Source of the DNA: Calothrix sp. NIES-2098 | GTDB lineage: Bacteria > Cyanobacteriota > Cyanobacteriia > Cyanobacteriales > Nostocaceae | Reading direction: 5' to 3' | Length of the DNA stretch: 64,000 nt | Assembly: GCA_002368175.1 (NCBI GenBank) | Contig: AP018172.1 | Span: 8,435,001-8,499,000 of the forward strand | Shown here: in pieces, positions 1 to 8,617 of the stretch | How positions within the stretch are numbered: the stretch's first letter is position 1 | Layout of the letters: every line of letters begins with the position of its first letter | Made by a program: the position numbers and the translations under genes | The notes under the pieces: generated by a model | Databases searched by the model: none | Told to the model about the DNA's origin: nothing | What the model saw: only the letters and a program-made list of their open reading frames with translations

Positions 1-309
1 GATGACTGCGATCGCAACCAGTGTTATCAAGAGATTGCTGCTGACCCCAATACCATCACGATCGTTACATCGGTTGAGCCTAGCCAAGATACTGTCACCA
101 TTTGCATCGAAGATAACGGCCCTGGAATGATTCCAGAGGTGCAAGCTCGAATTTTTGAGCCATCTTTCACCACTAAACCTGTAGGCAAGGGAACCGGGCT
201 AGGATTAGCTATCAGCTACCAGATTATTGTTGATAAACACAACGGGCAAATCAATTGCTTATCAATACCTGGTAAGGGAACAACTTTTATGATGAGTCTG
301 CCTATTTAG
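1..309 (+). CDS. Sensor histidine kinase, C-terminal fragment (5' end outside window)
   Basis: The reading frame is open from the first base of the window and ends with TAG at 307-309, so only about 102 C-terminal residues are visible. They form the end of a HATPase_c (GHKL) domain. The G1 box DNGPGM lies at about 115-132, followed by the F-box region IFEPSFTTK and the G2 box GTGLGLA at about 196-216, and it ends in the usual GTTFMMSLP strand. This domain binds ATP and phosphorylates the histidine of a two-component kinase. The wording of the boxes is typical of large cyanobacterial multi-domain kinases such as PAS/GAF or STAND kinase fusions. What its sensor is cannot be seen. All ATP-lid residues in view look intact, so it is probably active. 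Confidence 0.9.
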   Translation, partial: DDCDRNQCYQEIAADPNTITIVTSVEPSQDTVTICIEDNGPGMIPEVQARIFEPSFTTKPVGKGTGLGLAISYQIIVDKHNGQINCLSIPGKGTTFMMSLPI

Positions 310-1482
310 CTAAGTGTGTAGACAATTCTCTATATTAAATAACTTATAGTATTTTAAATTTTAGATTAGGAATTTCAAATTCTAGCTTGATGTGAATCTA
401 TCTGTCGCATTCTGTTTCAAATTCGTATTAATAATACTCGCAATGAAGTAGGCGATCGCTTACTTTATTAACTTTATCAACGGCACATCTTTACTAATAA
501 GCTGTGACGCATTTAAATGAGTATATTTACCGCTTAGGTTTTCAAAAGTTTAGGGTCACAACGCCTGTTGCTACCATGTGGGCAACCGAATCGCTACGCT
601 AAGACTACAGCTTTAGTTCCTCTTGACTCTGGACAGCCTTAACATCAGAACATTTGATCTAGGTGCGCATCAGCTTCAGCAATTTCGCAATTTCAAACAA
701 TAGGTTTTATTGCTATGTAGTCACTCATTTATGTTTTAAAGTAACCTGTTACAAAAGTTTGTAATAGCCAGTTTGATAAATTTTATTTTAAGAAAGTATA
801 AAAATAGCGTAACTCTCGTTGGAATGTGAGTTTTTTCTCGGACGTAGCTGTTGCTGTTGTAATTAACAATCAGCTGCGGTATGCACTTCAATATAATGTT
901 AACTTTTTCAACTTTTTCCCCGAATGAATTTATCTATGAATAGACTGGTTTTTCAGTATAGTAAATTACTATTTTAGGAATTTGCTAAATGAATGTACAA
1001 AACAATAATTTGTTTAGACTGCATAGTTTCAGAATCAAAATACTTGGGTAAGAAGTGTTATTACTTTTAATAAGTAATGTAAAGGACACAACACGGTTAA
1101 GCTTAGTTAATATTTAACAAGAATTAATTCTATTGATTTACTAAAAGAATTGATCCCCAAAAACTTATGCTGCGTTTTGTGTAGTTTACTGATACTACAT
1201 TGAAAGTTTTGGAATAATTAGCATTAGAGAGATAAAACATCGGTACTTTCTCATCCTATTGAGTGCTGCTCCTAGAATTTATACTATGTTTGAGTATAAG
1301 TTCTAACTACTAATTAGACAGAAGATAGATATTTAATAAACGTACCGAGATAAAATTTTTGATTCAGGGTTTGACCATCTCTTAATGCAAATTACTTCTA
1401 GCGAGTTTTCTTGAGAAGATTAGCACCTAGAAAATTTGTTCCTGTACAACTTATTGACTGGATAACAAAGGAGATGAAAGTT
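310..1482. other. Long intergenic region, about 1.17 kb, no convincing gene
   Basis: AT-rich sequence with stops in all frames and no coding pattern that I can support. Small structures are visible: an inverted repeat around 845-878 (AGCTG...CAGCT flanked by TTG/CAA), a GTTGC/GCAAC hairpin near 566-586, and a fragment (TCGCTACGCTAAGACTAC, about 590-607) that resembles the dispersed repeats of Nostocales. The last part must contain the promoter and leader of the gene starting at 1483. No tRNA or terminator with a clear U-run was recognised. Confidence 0.5.
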
Positions 1483-1857
1483 ATGAAAACGGTAGTTAAT
1501 TTAACACAACAATCAGTTTTAGGCGAAATTGAAAGCGTATTGGATACATATCCATACCATCCTTATCAACAAGCATTTGCAATTCCTGACTTGCGCCAAG
1601 AGTTAATTGCTTTTGTCCTTAGCCGTATTCCTTGCCTTTTCTATACGATGTCTGAAGGGTTCTCCGCTGCTGAAGCAGAAAAAGAGTGCTTGCTCAACTA
1701 CAAGCTACCTCGTAGTCCTTTAGAACAACAACTCCACGTACAAAATTTGATTCATCAAGGTATTTACTCTATCTTCCAAGAAAAGTCCGATTGGATTAGC
1801 CATCATCTCTGTGAAAAAGTTCAGCCTGGTTTAGAACCATCTCACTGGTTTGGCTGA
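1483..1857 (+). CDS. ComFB-like small protein (possible c-di-GMP receptor family)
   Basis: A 124-residue soluble protein. An upstream in-frame start would add 24 residues, but the ATG at 1483 is preceded by AAAGGAG at a good distance and opens the conserved-looking stretch MKTVVNLTQQSVLGEIESVL. The central segment IPDLRQELIAFVLSRIPCLF resembles the core of the cyanobacterial late-competence ComFB family, which has a conserved (A/L)xVLxRxPxLY pattern. Members in cyanobacteria have been reported to bind cyclic di-GMP and influence cell size, motility and competence. This assignment is from memory of the family pattern only. It stands alone between a long leader and the convergent DUF3140 gene. 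The C-terminal half is rich in His and aromatic residues. No membrane segment or signal peptide. Confidence 0.55.
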   Translation: MKTVVNLTQQSVLGEIESVLDTYPYHPYQQAFAIPDLRQELIAFVLSRIPCLFYTMSEGFSAAEAEKECLLNYKLPRSPLEQQLHVQNLIHQGIYSIFQEKSDWISHHLCEKVQPGLEPSHWFG

Positions 1858-1897
1858 ACTCTAGCTATGAGTGAGGAGTTACAATAACTCCTCAGTG

Positions 1898-2236
1898 TTA
1901 ACTTGTGACTTTTAAAGGATCGTATCCCCAATTCATTAATGAATAACGCCAGCGCGTATTTTCCACATCACCTTCTGGCTGCTGCGCTGAGTGACGATGG
2001 ATATAGCTGACGACTTTTTTCATGTGCGATAAATCATCATCAGTGTAGTCATCTTTTTTGTTATTCAAAATTTCGATGAGGCGTTTACCGGATTTATGTC
2101 CGATTGACTCATCATTGTTCTTTTTTTGTCCTACCGATTGAGATTCTTCTGTCTTCAACCAAGATTCTAGTTCCTTGGGTGTCATGTTGACTGAGGAATA
2201 AAACTCATCTATTACTGATTTGACATCTTTACTCAT
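1898..2236 (-). CDS. DUF3140 family protein
   Basis: A 112-residue hydrophilic protein with the typical DUF3140 pattern: VNMTPKELESWLKTEES near residues 16-32, then VGQKK, IGHKSGKRLIEIL, the LSHMKKVVSYIHRHSAQ helix, and the C-terminal WRYSLMNWGYDPLK. The function of the family is unknown. It is found in bacteria and fungi, often beside the DUF2945 protein, as here: the two genes lie head to tail with only 9 bases between them and are surely co-transcribed (DUF2945 first). The initiator ATG at 2236 follows the end of the upstream gene closely. Length matches the family. No catalytic motif is apparent. A role in stress tolerance or DNA association is only a guess. Confidence 0.88.
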   Translation of the reverse strand: MSKDVKSVIDEFYSSVNMTPKELESWLKTEESQSVGQKKNNDESIGHKSGKRLIEILNNKKDDYTDDDLSHMKKVVSYIHRHSAQQPEGDVENTRWRYSLMNWGYDPLKVTS

Positions 2237-2245
2237 AAAGTCAAA

Positions 2246-2461
2246 CTACTCCTCAATATTCTCTAAAGCCTCAGGTTTATGCGCGGCTTCTTTCCCTGTT
2301 TTGTCGCTTTTGACTAAGTATTGGGGGTTATCTTTTGAGGCGGCGACATGATGGCCTTTAACATCTGTAGGCGAAGTCAATTTTTTTTCAACCTCGCCCG
2401 TGGTTTCACCTTGGGCTGTATTCCACTTCACTTTGTTGCCTTTGTTTAACTCTTCAGTCAT
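2246..2461 (-). CDS. DUF2945 / hypervirulence-associated Tudor-like domain protein
   Basis: A 71-residue basic and acidic protein covering one DUF2945 domain: KGNKVKWNTAQGETTGEVEKK at residues 7-27, then GHHVAASKDNPQYLVKSDK and a closing KPEALENIEE. These proteins fold as a small SH3/Tudor-like barrel, and the family name comes from a fungal hypervirulence-associated protein. The molecular role in bacteria is unknown. It is the first gene of a two-gene operon with the DUF3140 gene (9-base gap). The ATG at 2461 has a purine-rich AAGGACAAATC upstream. The whole protein is the domain, with nothing missing. Confidence 0.85.
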   Translation of the reverse strand: MTEELNKGNKVKWNTAQGETTGEVEKKLTSPTDVKGHHVAASKDNPQYLVKSDKTGKEAAHKPEALENIEE

Positions 2462-2786
2462 GATTTGTCCTTGCTGCTGATTTATACCTGCTTATTATGT
2501 TGACTGCGGCAGGCTAATTTATCAGTCGAGAGACATAAAAGCTGCTATAAGTAGAAACACTATGATTAAAGCGAGAGATTGTAGTTAATTTACGTCGGTT
2601 GTTGTATTTTATGAGCAACATCCTCTAGCAGAGGGGAATTAGTAGAGATGTATCGCCAAAAAAATATTAAAAAGTTCTAGCTGTAGGTGTCATCCTATAG
2701 AATCATTGTTGTCAACTGTGCTACACCTAGAGTTATTATTTTTAAAATATCATTCGCACACCTTATTGGTTATCTAGGAAAATTGC
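2462..2786. other. Intergenic region between divergent genes
   Basis: 325 bases separating the DUF2945/DUF3140 operon (minus) from the bestrophin gene (plus). It must hold both promoters. It is AT-rich, with no ORF, no strong hairpin and no repeat that I could identify. Confidence 0.5.
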
Positions 2787-3743
2787 ATGACAGCTGACAA
2801 AGAACAACGGGTTCCAATAGTGTTACAGCTTAAAGGTTCGGTTCTCAAAGCAATTGCTAAAAATGTACTATGGTGTGGAATATTTGGTACTATTGTTTCG
2901 ATACTTCACTACTTTAAATTTCCTGTTTCTCAACCGATTTTAGGCAGTGTAATTCCTAGTATTGTTTTAGGTTTATTACTAGTTTTTCGGACAAATACAG
3001 CATACGAGCGTTTTTGGGAAGGAAGAAAAAGTTGGGGTTCTATAGTCAATACTGTCCGGAATCTGGCGCGACAAATATGGGTAAGTGTCGATGAAATTTC
3101 CCCAGAGGACAGAAAAGATAAAATTACAGCTTTGAATCTCTTAGTAGCTTTTGCGGTAGCTACTAAATTACATTTACGGGGCGAGTCTGTAAATCATGAA
3201 TTAAAAGAATTAATGCCGTCGTCTATGTATCTTGAATTAAAGATTATGAATAATCCTCCGATTGAAGTAGCTTTTTGGATTGGAGATTATTTACAACGGC
3301 AATATAACCGCAATTGCTTAAATAGCTATCAGTTGATATCTATGCAAGAGTTGTTGAATAATCTGGTAGATAACTTAGGTATTTGTGAGCGAATTTTAAG
3401 AACACCGATGCCGTTGGCTTATGCTATTCATCTCAAGCAACTCTTATTACTGTATTGTCTCTTACTACCTTTTCAAATGGTAGATAGTCTTGAGTGGTGG
3501 ACTGGTTTAATTACTGCTTTAGTTAGTTTTACTTTATTTGGAATTGAGGCGATTGGTTTAGAAATAGAAAACCCTTTTGGGTATGATGCCAATGACTTAC
3601 CTTTAGATAATATTTGCCAAACAATGAAGCGCAATATTGACGATTTAATTAGCCTAACTCCAAATGTGCGTAGGCGTAGCCCGTCGGAGACATCGCGTCG
3701 CGATGATTTAACTAATGCTGAAGATTTGAATGTTAGTAAATGA
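2787..3743 (+). CDS. Bestrophin-like (UPF0187/RFP-TM) chloride channel family protein
   Basis: 318 residues. Bestrophin-family proteins form pentameric anion channels; some photosynthetic members adjust ion flux across the thylakoid. The family signature is seen at residues 66-100: FRTNTAYERFWEGRKSWG followed by NTVRNLARQ. Hydrophobic helices lie at about 22-45, 55-68 and 225-262, and the PLAYAIHLKQLL segment (about 212-223) and the C-terminal ENPFGYDANDLPLD motif are conserved in the family. No RBS is obvious before the ATG at 2787. The extreme C-terminus (residues 294-307) is encoded by a dispersed repeat inserted in frame (separate entry), which replaces or extends the normal tail beyond the conserved core. 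It is convergent with the M28 peptidase gene, 8 bases apart. Confidence 0.88.
   Translation: MTADKEQRVPIVLQLKGSVLKAIAKNVLWCGIFGTIVSILHYFKFPVSQPILGSVIPSIVLGLLLVFRTNTAYERFWEGRKSWGSIVNTVRNLARQIWVSVDEISPEDRKDKITALNLLVAFAVATKLHLRGESVNHELKELMPSSMYLELKIMNNPPIEVAFWIGDYLQRQYNRNCLNSYQLISMQELLNNLVDNLGICERILRTPMPLAYAIHLKQLLLLYCLLLPFQMVDSLEWWTGLITALVSFTLFGIEAIGLEIENPFGYDANDLPLDNICQTMKRNIDDLISLTPNVRRRSPSETSRRDDLTNAEDLNVSK
3666..3705 (+). repeat. Small dispersed repeat inserted in the bestrophin coding sequence
   Basis: A 40-base element of the type GCGTAGGCGTAGCCCGTCGG...GACATCGC, followed by the short palindrome CATCGCG-TC-GCGATG. This resembles the small dispersed repeats found in many copies in Nostocales genomes. 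It is read in frame and gives an Arg/Ser-rich stretch (VRRRSPSETSRRDD) unlike the rest of the protein. Confidence 0.7.
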
Positions 3744-3751
3744 GCGATTTT

Positions 3752-4600
3752 TCATAATTGCCTAATCGCAACTTCTAAGCCTTCACATACGCCTGTGAGA
3801 AAATCTAAATCTAAGCTAGCAATAGTATCGCTGGGCTTGTGATAATGCGGGTTGCGTAAGAAGGATGTATCTGTCACCATGATTGCGGGATAGCCTGCAT
3901 CCCAAAATGGTGCATGATCGCTTAGTCGAGTTTGCGGTATAATTAAACCCCGATTCGGTACGGGTAGCCATTGACTAGCTACACCAACTTTGCGAATACT
4001 CCGACTCATACTAATTAAGTCAGGTATTGTGCGCAGATTCCCGATTAAACCAATAAAATCTCCGCGATTTGGATAAAAACGCTCTAGAGGGGGTGGATAA
4101 CTCTGGCTACCAGGCGTAGAATCTTTATAACCTAGCATTTCTAAAGACAACATCAAGCGTAGCGGTTGCTGTTGCTGGCGTAATAAAGCTGCATAGTCAG
4201 CACTACCCAATAAGCCATATTCCTCCATATCAAACGCCACCAGCCTTAAAGGATATCTAGCTGGTTGGGCTGCAAACTTCCTAGCTAATTCCAATAAAAC
4301 TGCCACACCTGTAGCATTATCATCAGCTGCTACTGTTCCCGGTACACCATCATAGTGAGCAGCAATTAAAATTGGTGGTAAATTTCGCTTTTGCTGTTTT
4401 GCTTGAGCAGGTAAATTTAGTATGAGATTCTGGCAGATTTTGCTCCCGACTTCAAAGGTGTGGATTTCCACACTTCCCCATTGGGCGAATTGCTGACGAA
4501 TATATTCTTGGACAAAAAAATGTCCAGCTGTGGCCATATAGGGATCGCGTTCTCGCGCTATTTCTGTTAGGTAATTTTGTAATCGTTCTTTTAAATTCAA
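3752..4600 (-). CDS. M28 family zinc aminopeptidase
   Basis: 282 residues. A metallopeptidase of the M28 (aminopeptidase Y/S) family that would remove N-terminal residues using two zinc ions. The expected metal ligands are visible in order: His in AAHYDG (about 82), Asp in AADDNATG (about 93), the Glu pair in DMEEYG (about 125), and His in HYHKPSDT (about 254). A further Asp lies in TRLSDHAPF. The start is probably the TTG at 4600, because a TAA stop lies directly upstream in frame and the N-terminal NLKERLQNYLTEIARERDPY is family-like. No signal peptide is seen, so it is probably cytoplasmic. It is convergent with the bestrophin gene and divergent from dnaK. The true peptide substrate cannot be told. 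Confidence 0.88.
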   Translation of the reverse strand: MNLKERLQNYLTEIARERDPYMATAGHFFVQEYIRQQFAQWGSVEIHTFEVGSKICQNLILNLPAQAKQQKRNLPPILIAAHYDGVPGTVAADDNATGVAVLLELARKFAAQPARYPLRLVAFDMEEYGLLGSADYAALLRQQQQPLRLMLSLEMLGYKDSTPGSQSYPPPLERFYPNRGDFIGLIGNLRTIPDLISMSRSIRKVGVASQWLPVPNRGLIIPQTRLSDHAPFWDAGYPAIMVTDTSFLRNPHYHKPSDTIASLDLDFLTGVCEGLEVAIRQL

Positions 4601-4916
4601 TTATTTAAATTATAGTCGCAGTATCAAAGTTTGCAGAAAAAGGGAAACACAGAGCCAGTATGATGAAAGTGCATTTCCCAACTCAAAGATGCTTTAAGTA
4701 AATAGCTTAGATAACAAGGTTTGAGGGTGTTTGGACACACCAACCATCGTCAATGTTATCCTAGTCTTGCAACTAGCTTCTTGAGCTAAAACCTACCCTA
4801 ATAATGACTATTATACCTTTGACGGGTTTTCATCCCAGAGCAAAAAGCTAGAGGCAGTCTCGCCCAATCATAATAAATATAGTAATAGTAAGACACATTT
4901 AGGAGAAGAGTAACGC
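4601..4916. other. Divergent promoter region, M28 peptidase / dnaK
   Basis: 316 bases holding the promoters for both flanking genes. I see no CIRCE element (TTAGCACTC-N9-GAGTGCTAA), so HrcA control of this dnaK is not indicated. The end of the region carries a good ribosome binding site (AGGAGAAGAG) 6 bases before the dnaK ATG. No other feature is recognised. Confidence 0.5.
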
Positions 4917-7169
4917 ATGGGCAAGGTAGTCGGCATCGACTTGGGTACAACCAACTCAGTAGTCGCCGTGATGGAGGGTGGCAAGCCGGTGGTGATTGCC
5001 AATGCAGAAGGAATGCGCACAACCCCCTCCGTTGTTGGCTTTAGTAAAGAAGGCGAAAGAGTAGTGGGACAAATGGCACGGCGACAAACAGTGCTGAATC
5101 CCCAAAATACTTTTTTCGCGGTGAAACGCTTTATTGGACGCAGGTATAGCGAGCTAAATCCAGAATCGAAGCGCGTACCTTATACGATCCGCAAAGACGA
5201 AGTCGGTAATATAAAGATTGCCTGTCCCCGCTTGAATAAGGAATTCGCCGCCGAAGAAATTTCGGCAATGGTGCTGAAGAAATTGGCAGATGACGCCAGC
5301 ACTTACTTGGGTGAAACAGTAACTGGGGCAGTGATTACGGTTCCTGCTTATTTTAATGATTCTCAGCGACAAGCCACTCGTGATGCTGGCAGAATTGCTG
5401 GTTTAGATGTGTTGCGGATTCTTAATGAACCTACCGCCGCTTCTTTAGCTTACGGATTGGATCGTGGTAGTACGGAAACTATTTTAGTATTCGATTTAGG
5501 TGGTGGCACCTTTGACGTGTCGATTCTAGAAGTTGGTGATGGAGTTTTTGAAGTTAAAGCTACTAGTGGAGATACTCAGCTTGGTGGTAATGATTTTGAC
5601 AGAAAAATTGTCGATTGGTTAGCAGAGCAATTTTTAGAAGCAGAAGGTGTAGACTTAAGACGCGATCGCCAAGCTTTACAACGTCTGATGGAAGCTGCGG
5701 AAAAAGCCAAAATCGAACTTTCTGCTGTCAGCGTTACCGATATTAACTTGCCCTTCATCACCGCGACTGAGGATGGCCCCAAACATCTGGAAACTCGCAT
5801 CACTCGTTCCCAATTTGAGGATTTATGTGGTGATTTGGTAGGACGTTTGCGGACACCAGTCAAACGCGCCTTGAAAGATTCTGGCCTCTCGCCCACAGAT
5901 ATTGAAGAAGTGGTGTTAGTAGGCGGTTCTACTCGCATTCCAATGGTTAAGCAGTTAGTGCGTGACTTAATTGGTATAGAACCCAATGAAAACGTTAACC
6001 CCGATGAAGTCGTAGCAGTAGGTGCAGCAATTCAAGCTGGAATTCTGGCAGGCGAACTCAAAGATGTGCTGCTTTTGGATGTAACGCCCCTATCTGTAGG
6101 TTTGGAAACTATCGGCGGCGTCATGAAAAAACTGATTCCCCGCAATACCACCATTCCAGTACGCCGTTCTGACATTTTCTCCACTTCAGAAAATAACCAG
6201 AATACTGTGGAAATTCACGTAGTTCAGGGCGAACGGGAAATGGCAGCTAATAACAAGTCTTTAGGACGTTTCAAGCTGTATGGTATTCCCCCCGCACCGC
6301 GAGGAATTCCCCAAATTCAGGTGTCATTTGATATTGATGCTAACGGCATTTTACAGGTGACAGCCTTAGATAGAACCACTGGTAGAGAGCAAAGTATCAC
6401 CATCCAAGGCGCTTCTACTTTGAGTGAGTCAGAAGTAAACCGAATGATTCAGGATGCGCAAAAATATGCTGATATCGATCGCGAACGCAAAGAAAGAGTA
6501 GAAAAGCGGACTCGTGCTGAAGGGTTGATTGGCCAAGCCGAACGACAACTTAGAGAAGTAGCTTTAGAGTTTGGGATGCAGTTCGCCCGCACTCGCCGTC
6601 AGCGTATTGACAACATCTGTCGGGAACTCAAGGATGCTTTAAAGGATGATGACGATCGCGGCATTGACCAAGCTTACGCCGACCTGCAAGATGCTTTGTA
6701 TGAGCTAAACCGGGAAGTTCGTCAGTATTATGCTGAGGACGAAGACGACGACTTATTTGGTACGATTCGCGACATCTTCACCGGTGGCGACAAAGAACGA
6801 GAACGCGATTATCCCAAAGATTCATACTGGGATCGAGATTCCTATGGCAGAGACTCGAATCGAGACTATGGCAGGGATTCTACCAGAGACTATGGCAGAG
6901 ACTCGAATCGAGACTATGGCAGGGATTCTACCAGAGACTATGGTAGGGACTCGAATAGAGATTATGGCAGGGATTCTACCAGAGACTATGGTAGGGACTC
7001 GAATAGAGATTATGGCAGGGATTCTACCAGAGACTATGGTTATGGCAGAGACTCTAACAAAGACTATGGCAGAGATAATCGTTCCTCCTCTGATAATCGG
7101 TCTTCTCGCAAGCCGCCTCGTCCCAGCTACCAGGATAACTGGGATGACGATGATGACGATTGGTTGTAG
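4917..7169 (+). CDS. dnaK: Molecular chaperone DnaK (Hsp70), DnaK3-like with extended C-terminal tail
   Basis: 750 residues, longer than the usual 630-640. The N-terminal ATPase domain (about 1-385) begins GIDLGTTNSVVAVMEGG and has the phosphate-2 motif FDLGGGTFDVS and the adenosine motif VLVGGSTRIP. The interdomain linker is DVLLLDVTPLS (about 387), followed by the substrate-binding beta domain and helical lid to about 610. The remaining tail is acidic and then made of eight-residue repeats RDS(N/T)RDYG (residues 645-708), ending in PPRPSYQDNWDDDDDDWL. A long tail and an adjacent dnaJ are features of the cyanobacterial DnaK3-DnaJ3 pair, whose DnaK3 is reported to be membrane associated. That subtype is my inference. 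The gene is transcribed toward dnaJ, 166 bases downstream. Confidence 0.95.
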   Translation: MGKVVGIDLGTTNSVVAVMEGGKPVVIANAEGMRTTPSVVGFSKEGERVVGQMARRQTVLNPQNTFFAVKRFIGRRYSELNPESKRVPYTIRKDEVGNIKIACPRLNKEFAAEEISAMVLKKLADDASTYLGETVTGAVITVPAYFNDSQRQATRDAGRIAGLDVLRILNEPTAASLAYGLDRGSTETILVFDLGGGTFDVSILEVGDGVFEVKATSGDTQLGGNDFDRKIVDWLAEQFLEAEGVDLRRDRQALQRLMEAAEKAKIELSAVSVTDINLPFITATEDGPKHLETRITRSQFEDLCGDLVGRLRTPVKRALKDSGLSPTDIEEVVLVGGSTRIPMVKQLVRDLIGIEPNENVNPDEVVAVGAAIQAGILAGELKDVLLLDVTPLSVGLETIGGVMKKLIPRNTTIPVRRSDIFSTSENNQNTVEIHVVQGEREMAANNKSLGRFKLYGIPPAPRGIPQIQVSFDIDANGILQVTALDRTTGREQSITIQGASTLSESEVNRMIQDAQKYADIDRERKERVEKRTRAEGLIGQAERQLREVALEFGMQFARTRRQRIDNICRELKDALKDDDDRGIDQAYADLQDALYELNREVRQYYAEDEDDDLFGTIRDIFTGGDKERERDYPKDSYWDRDSYGRDSNRDYGRDSTRDYGRDSNRDYGRDSTRDYGRDSNRDYGRDSTRDYGRDSNRDYGRDSTRDYGYGRDSNKDYGRDNRSSSDNRSSRKPPRPSYQDNWDDDDDDWL
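6849..7040 (+). repeat. Four tandem 48-bp repeats in the dnaK 3' end
   Basis: Four consecutive 48-base units start at 6849, 6897, 6945 and 6993. Each begins AG(A/G)GACTCGAAT and ends AGAGACTATGG(C/T). Each unit encodes two RDS(N/T)RDYG octapeptides. Units 3 and 4 appear identical and differ from units 1-2 by a few bases (TCGAAT-AGAGAT versus TCGAAT-CGAGAC), which indicates recent duplication. Imperfect copies flank the block. Confidence 0.9.
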
Positions 7170-7211
7170 TAGTCCAGACAAACGAGTGAAATTGCTTCAA
7201 AATTCGGATTT

Positions 7212-7232
7212 GGTAATTGGTAATTGGTAATT
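7212..7232 (+). repeat. Short tandem heptamer (GGTAATT x3)
   Basis: Three perfect copies of a seven-base unit in the dnaK-dnaJ spacer. Such heptanucleotide tandem repeats are common between genes in Nostoc/Anabaena-type genomes. Confidence 0.85.
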
Positions 7233-7335
7233 TGTTATTGAGTCAGCAGTATTTCAGAAAATAGCTGACAACTGACAGCACCCGTTACTGATTACCAAAA
7301 TCTCAAATCTAAAATTTAAAGTTGAATAACTGACT

Positions 7336-8343
7336 ATGCAAAATTTGCAGAATTTTCGCGATTACTACGAGATTTTAGGAGTCCCTAAAGAAGCCTCAAA
7401 TGAGGAAATTAAAAAGGTTTATCGGCGTTTAGCACGACAGTATCACCCTGACCTGAATCCTGGAAACAAAGCGGCGGAGGAAAAATTTAAAATTATCGGT
7501 GAGGCTTATGAAGTCCTTTCCGATTCAACTAAGCGATCGCAGTACGATCAGTTTAGCCGCTACTGGAAGCAAAAAGGCTTTGGTAACAAACAAACACCAA
7601 AGGGTAAAGCTTGGGATACTCGCGCTAACAACCGCAACAGCACTCAAGAAGTAGATCCTAGCCAATTTGCAGATTTTGAAAGTTTTATTAATCAAGTAAT
7701 CGGTGTCGGCGTTGGTCGAAAAGACACTAGAAATGGTTCAGCTAGCAACACCAACAGCGATCCGTTCCGTACCCCTAAAAGTAGGGTAGAGTACACAGTA
7801 CCCAAAAGCCAACCACGCCCCGCCCGTCGCGATATTGAAGCTAGATTGACTTTACCATTAGAAAAAGCTTATGTAGGTGGTAACGAACGTATTCGTCTTG
7901 AAGATGGGCGATCGCTAGAAGTAACTATGCCTTCTGGGATGGTGACAGGTCAAACTATCCGACTGCGTAACCAAGGTATTGGTGGTGGTGACTTATACTT
8001 AAAAATTACCGTCGAGCCACATCATTTATTTAAACTAGACGGTTCCAATATATTTTGCCAAGTACCTGTAACTCCTAGTGAGGCTGTCTTAGGAGGACAA
8101 GTAGAAGCACCAACTCTTGATGGCCCTGTAAAAATGACCATTCCCCCAGGAGTTAGATCTGGTCAAAGATTCCGGTTAGCGAATAAAGGTTATCCTAACG
8201 ATAGTGGTAAACGTGGCGATCAGTTGGTGGAAATCCAAATAGTTACGCCAAAAAGTATTAGTCCTGAAGAACAAGAACTCTACGAAAAAATTCGTCAAAT
8301 TGAAACCTTTAAACCTCGTGCAGACTTACTAGGTTTAGGATGA
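7336..8343 (+). CDS. DnaJ C-terminal domain co-chaperone (DnaJ3/CbpA-like)
   Basis: 335 residues. An Hsp40 that stimulates the ATPase of a partner DnaK and delivers substrates. The J-domain covers residues 8-72 with the essential HPD at 37-39 and the YEVLSDSTKRSQYDQF helix. It is followed by a linker rich in Asn/Thr/Ser (about 80-150) and the two DnaJ C-terminal beta domains (about 165-320), with motifs such as RLRNQGIGGGDLYLKI and VEAPTLDGPVKMTIPPG. The zinc-finger repeats CxxCxGxG of classical DnaJ are absent, so it is the CbpA-like (class B/C) type. It lies 166 bases downstream of dnaK on the same strand and probably serves that chaperone. In several cyanobacteria the equivalent pair is dnaK3-dnaJ3. 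Confidence 0.93.
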   Translation: MQNLQNFRDYYEILGVPKEASNEEIKKVYRRLARQYHPDLNPGNKAAEEKFKIIGEAYEVLSDSTKRSQYDQFSRYWKQKGFGNKQTPKGKAWDTRANNRNSTQEVDPSQFADFESFINQVIGVGVGRKDTRNGSASNTNSDPFRTPKSRVEYTVPKSQPRPARRDIEARLTLPLEKAYVGGNERIRLEDGRSLEVTMPSGMVTGQTIRLRNQGIGGGDLYLKITVEPHHLFKLDGSNIFCQVPVTPSEAVLGGQVEAPTLDGPVKMTIPPGVRSGQRFRLANKGYPNDSGKRGDQLVEIQIVTPKSISPEEQELYEKIRQIETFKPRADLLGLG

Positions 8344-8617
8344 TTTTGTGTATCTAAAAATAGAAAATAACTTTCATTTTGATGAAGACCAGAATCATCT
8401 TTTTCATCATATATATACAAGCAATAACTTTCTTTTGTCACTCTAGGCACCATATTCTACCCATGTTCTTTCACCATAAAGATTCCCGACTTTTGAGTAC
8501 TTAATATCTGGAACATTCGTCATTAAAAACATGGTAATTCCCAACTTCTGTCGTTCTAAGGAATCCAGGCTATCGTACTGTAACCTTGAGTCACTGTTAC
8601 TGGTTTCGCACCGGGAA

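Noticed and set aside
4601..4916. CIRCE element for HrcA control of dnaK
   Set aside because: No TTAGCACTC...GAGTGCTAA inverted repeat could be found before the dnaK start.
4798..5022. 74-codon minus-strand ORF overlapping the dnaK start
   Set aside because: Overlaps the promoter and first codons of dnaK; composition is not protein-like (Cys/Pro/Tyr-rich).
5576..5986. 136-codon minus-strand ORF inside dnaK
   Set aside because: Antisense shadow of the ATPase domain; low-complexity product with no recognisable motif.
6730..7230. 166-codon plus-strand ORF and 119-codon minus-strand ORF across the dnaK 3' end
   Set aside because: Both are shadows created by the 48-bp tandem repeat, which keeps all frames open; dnaK itself is the coding frame.
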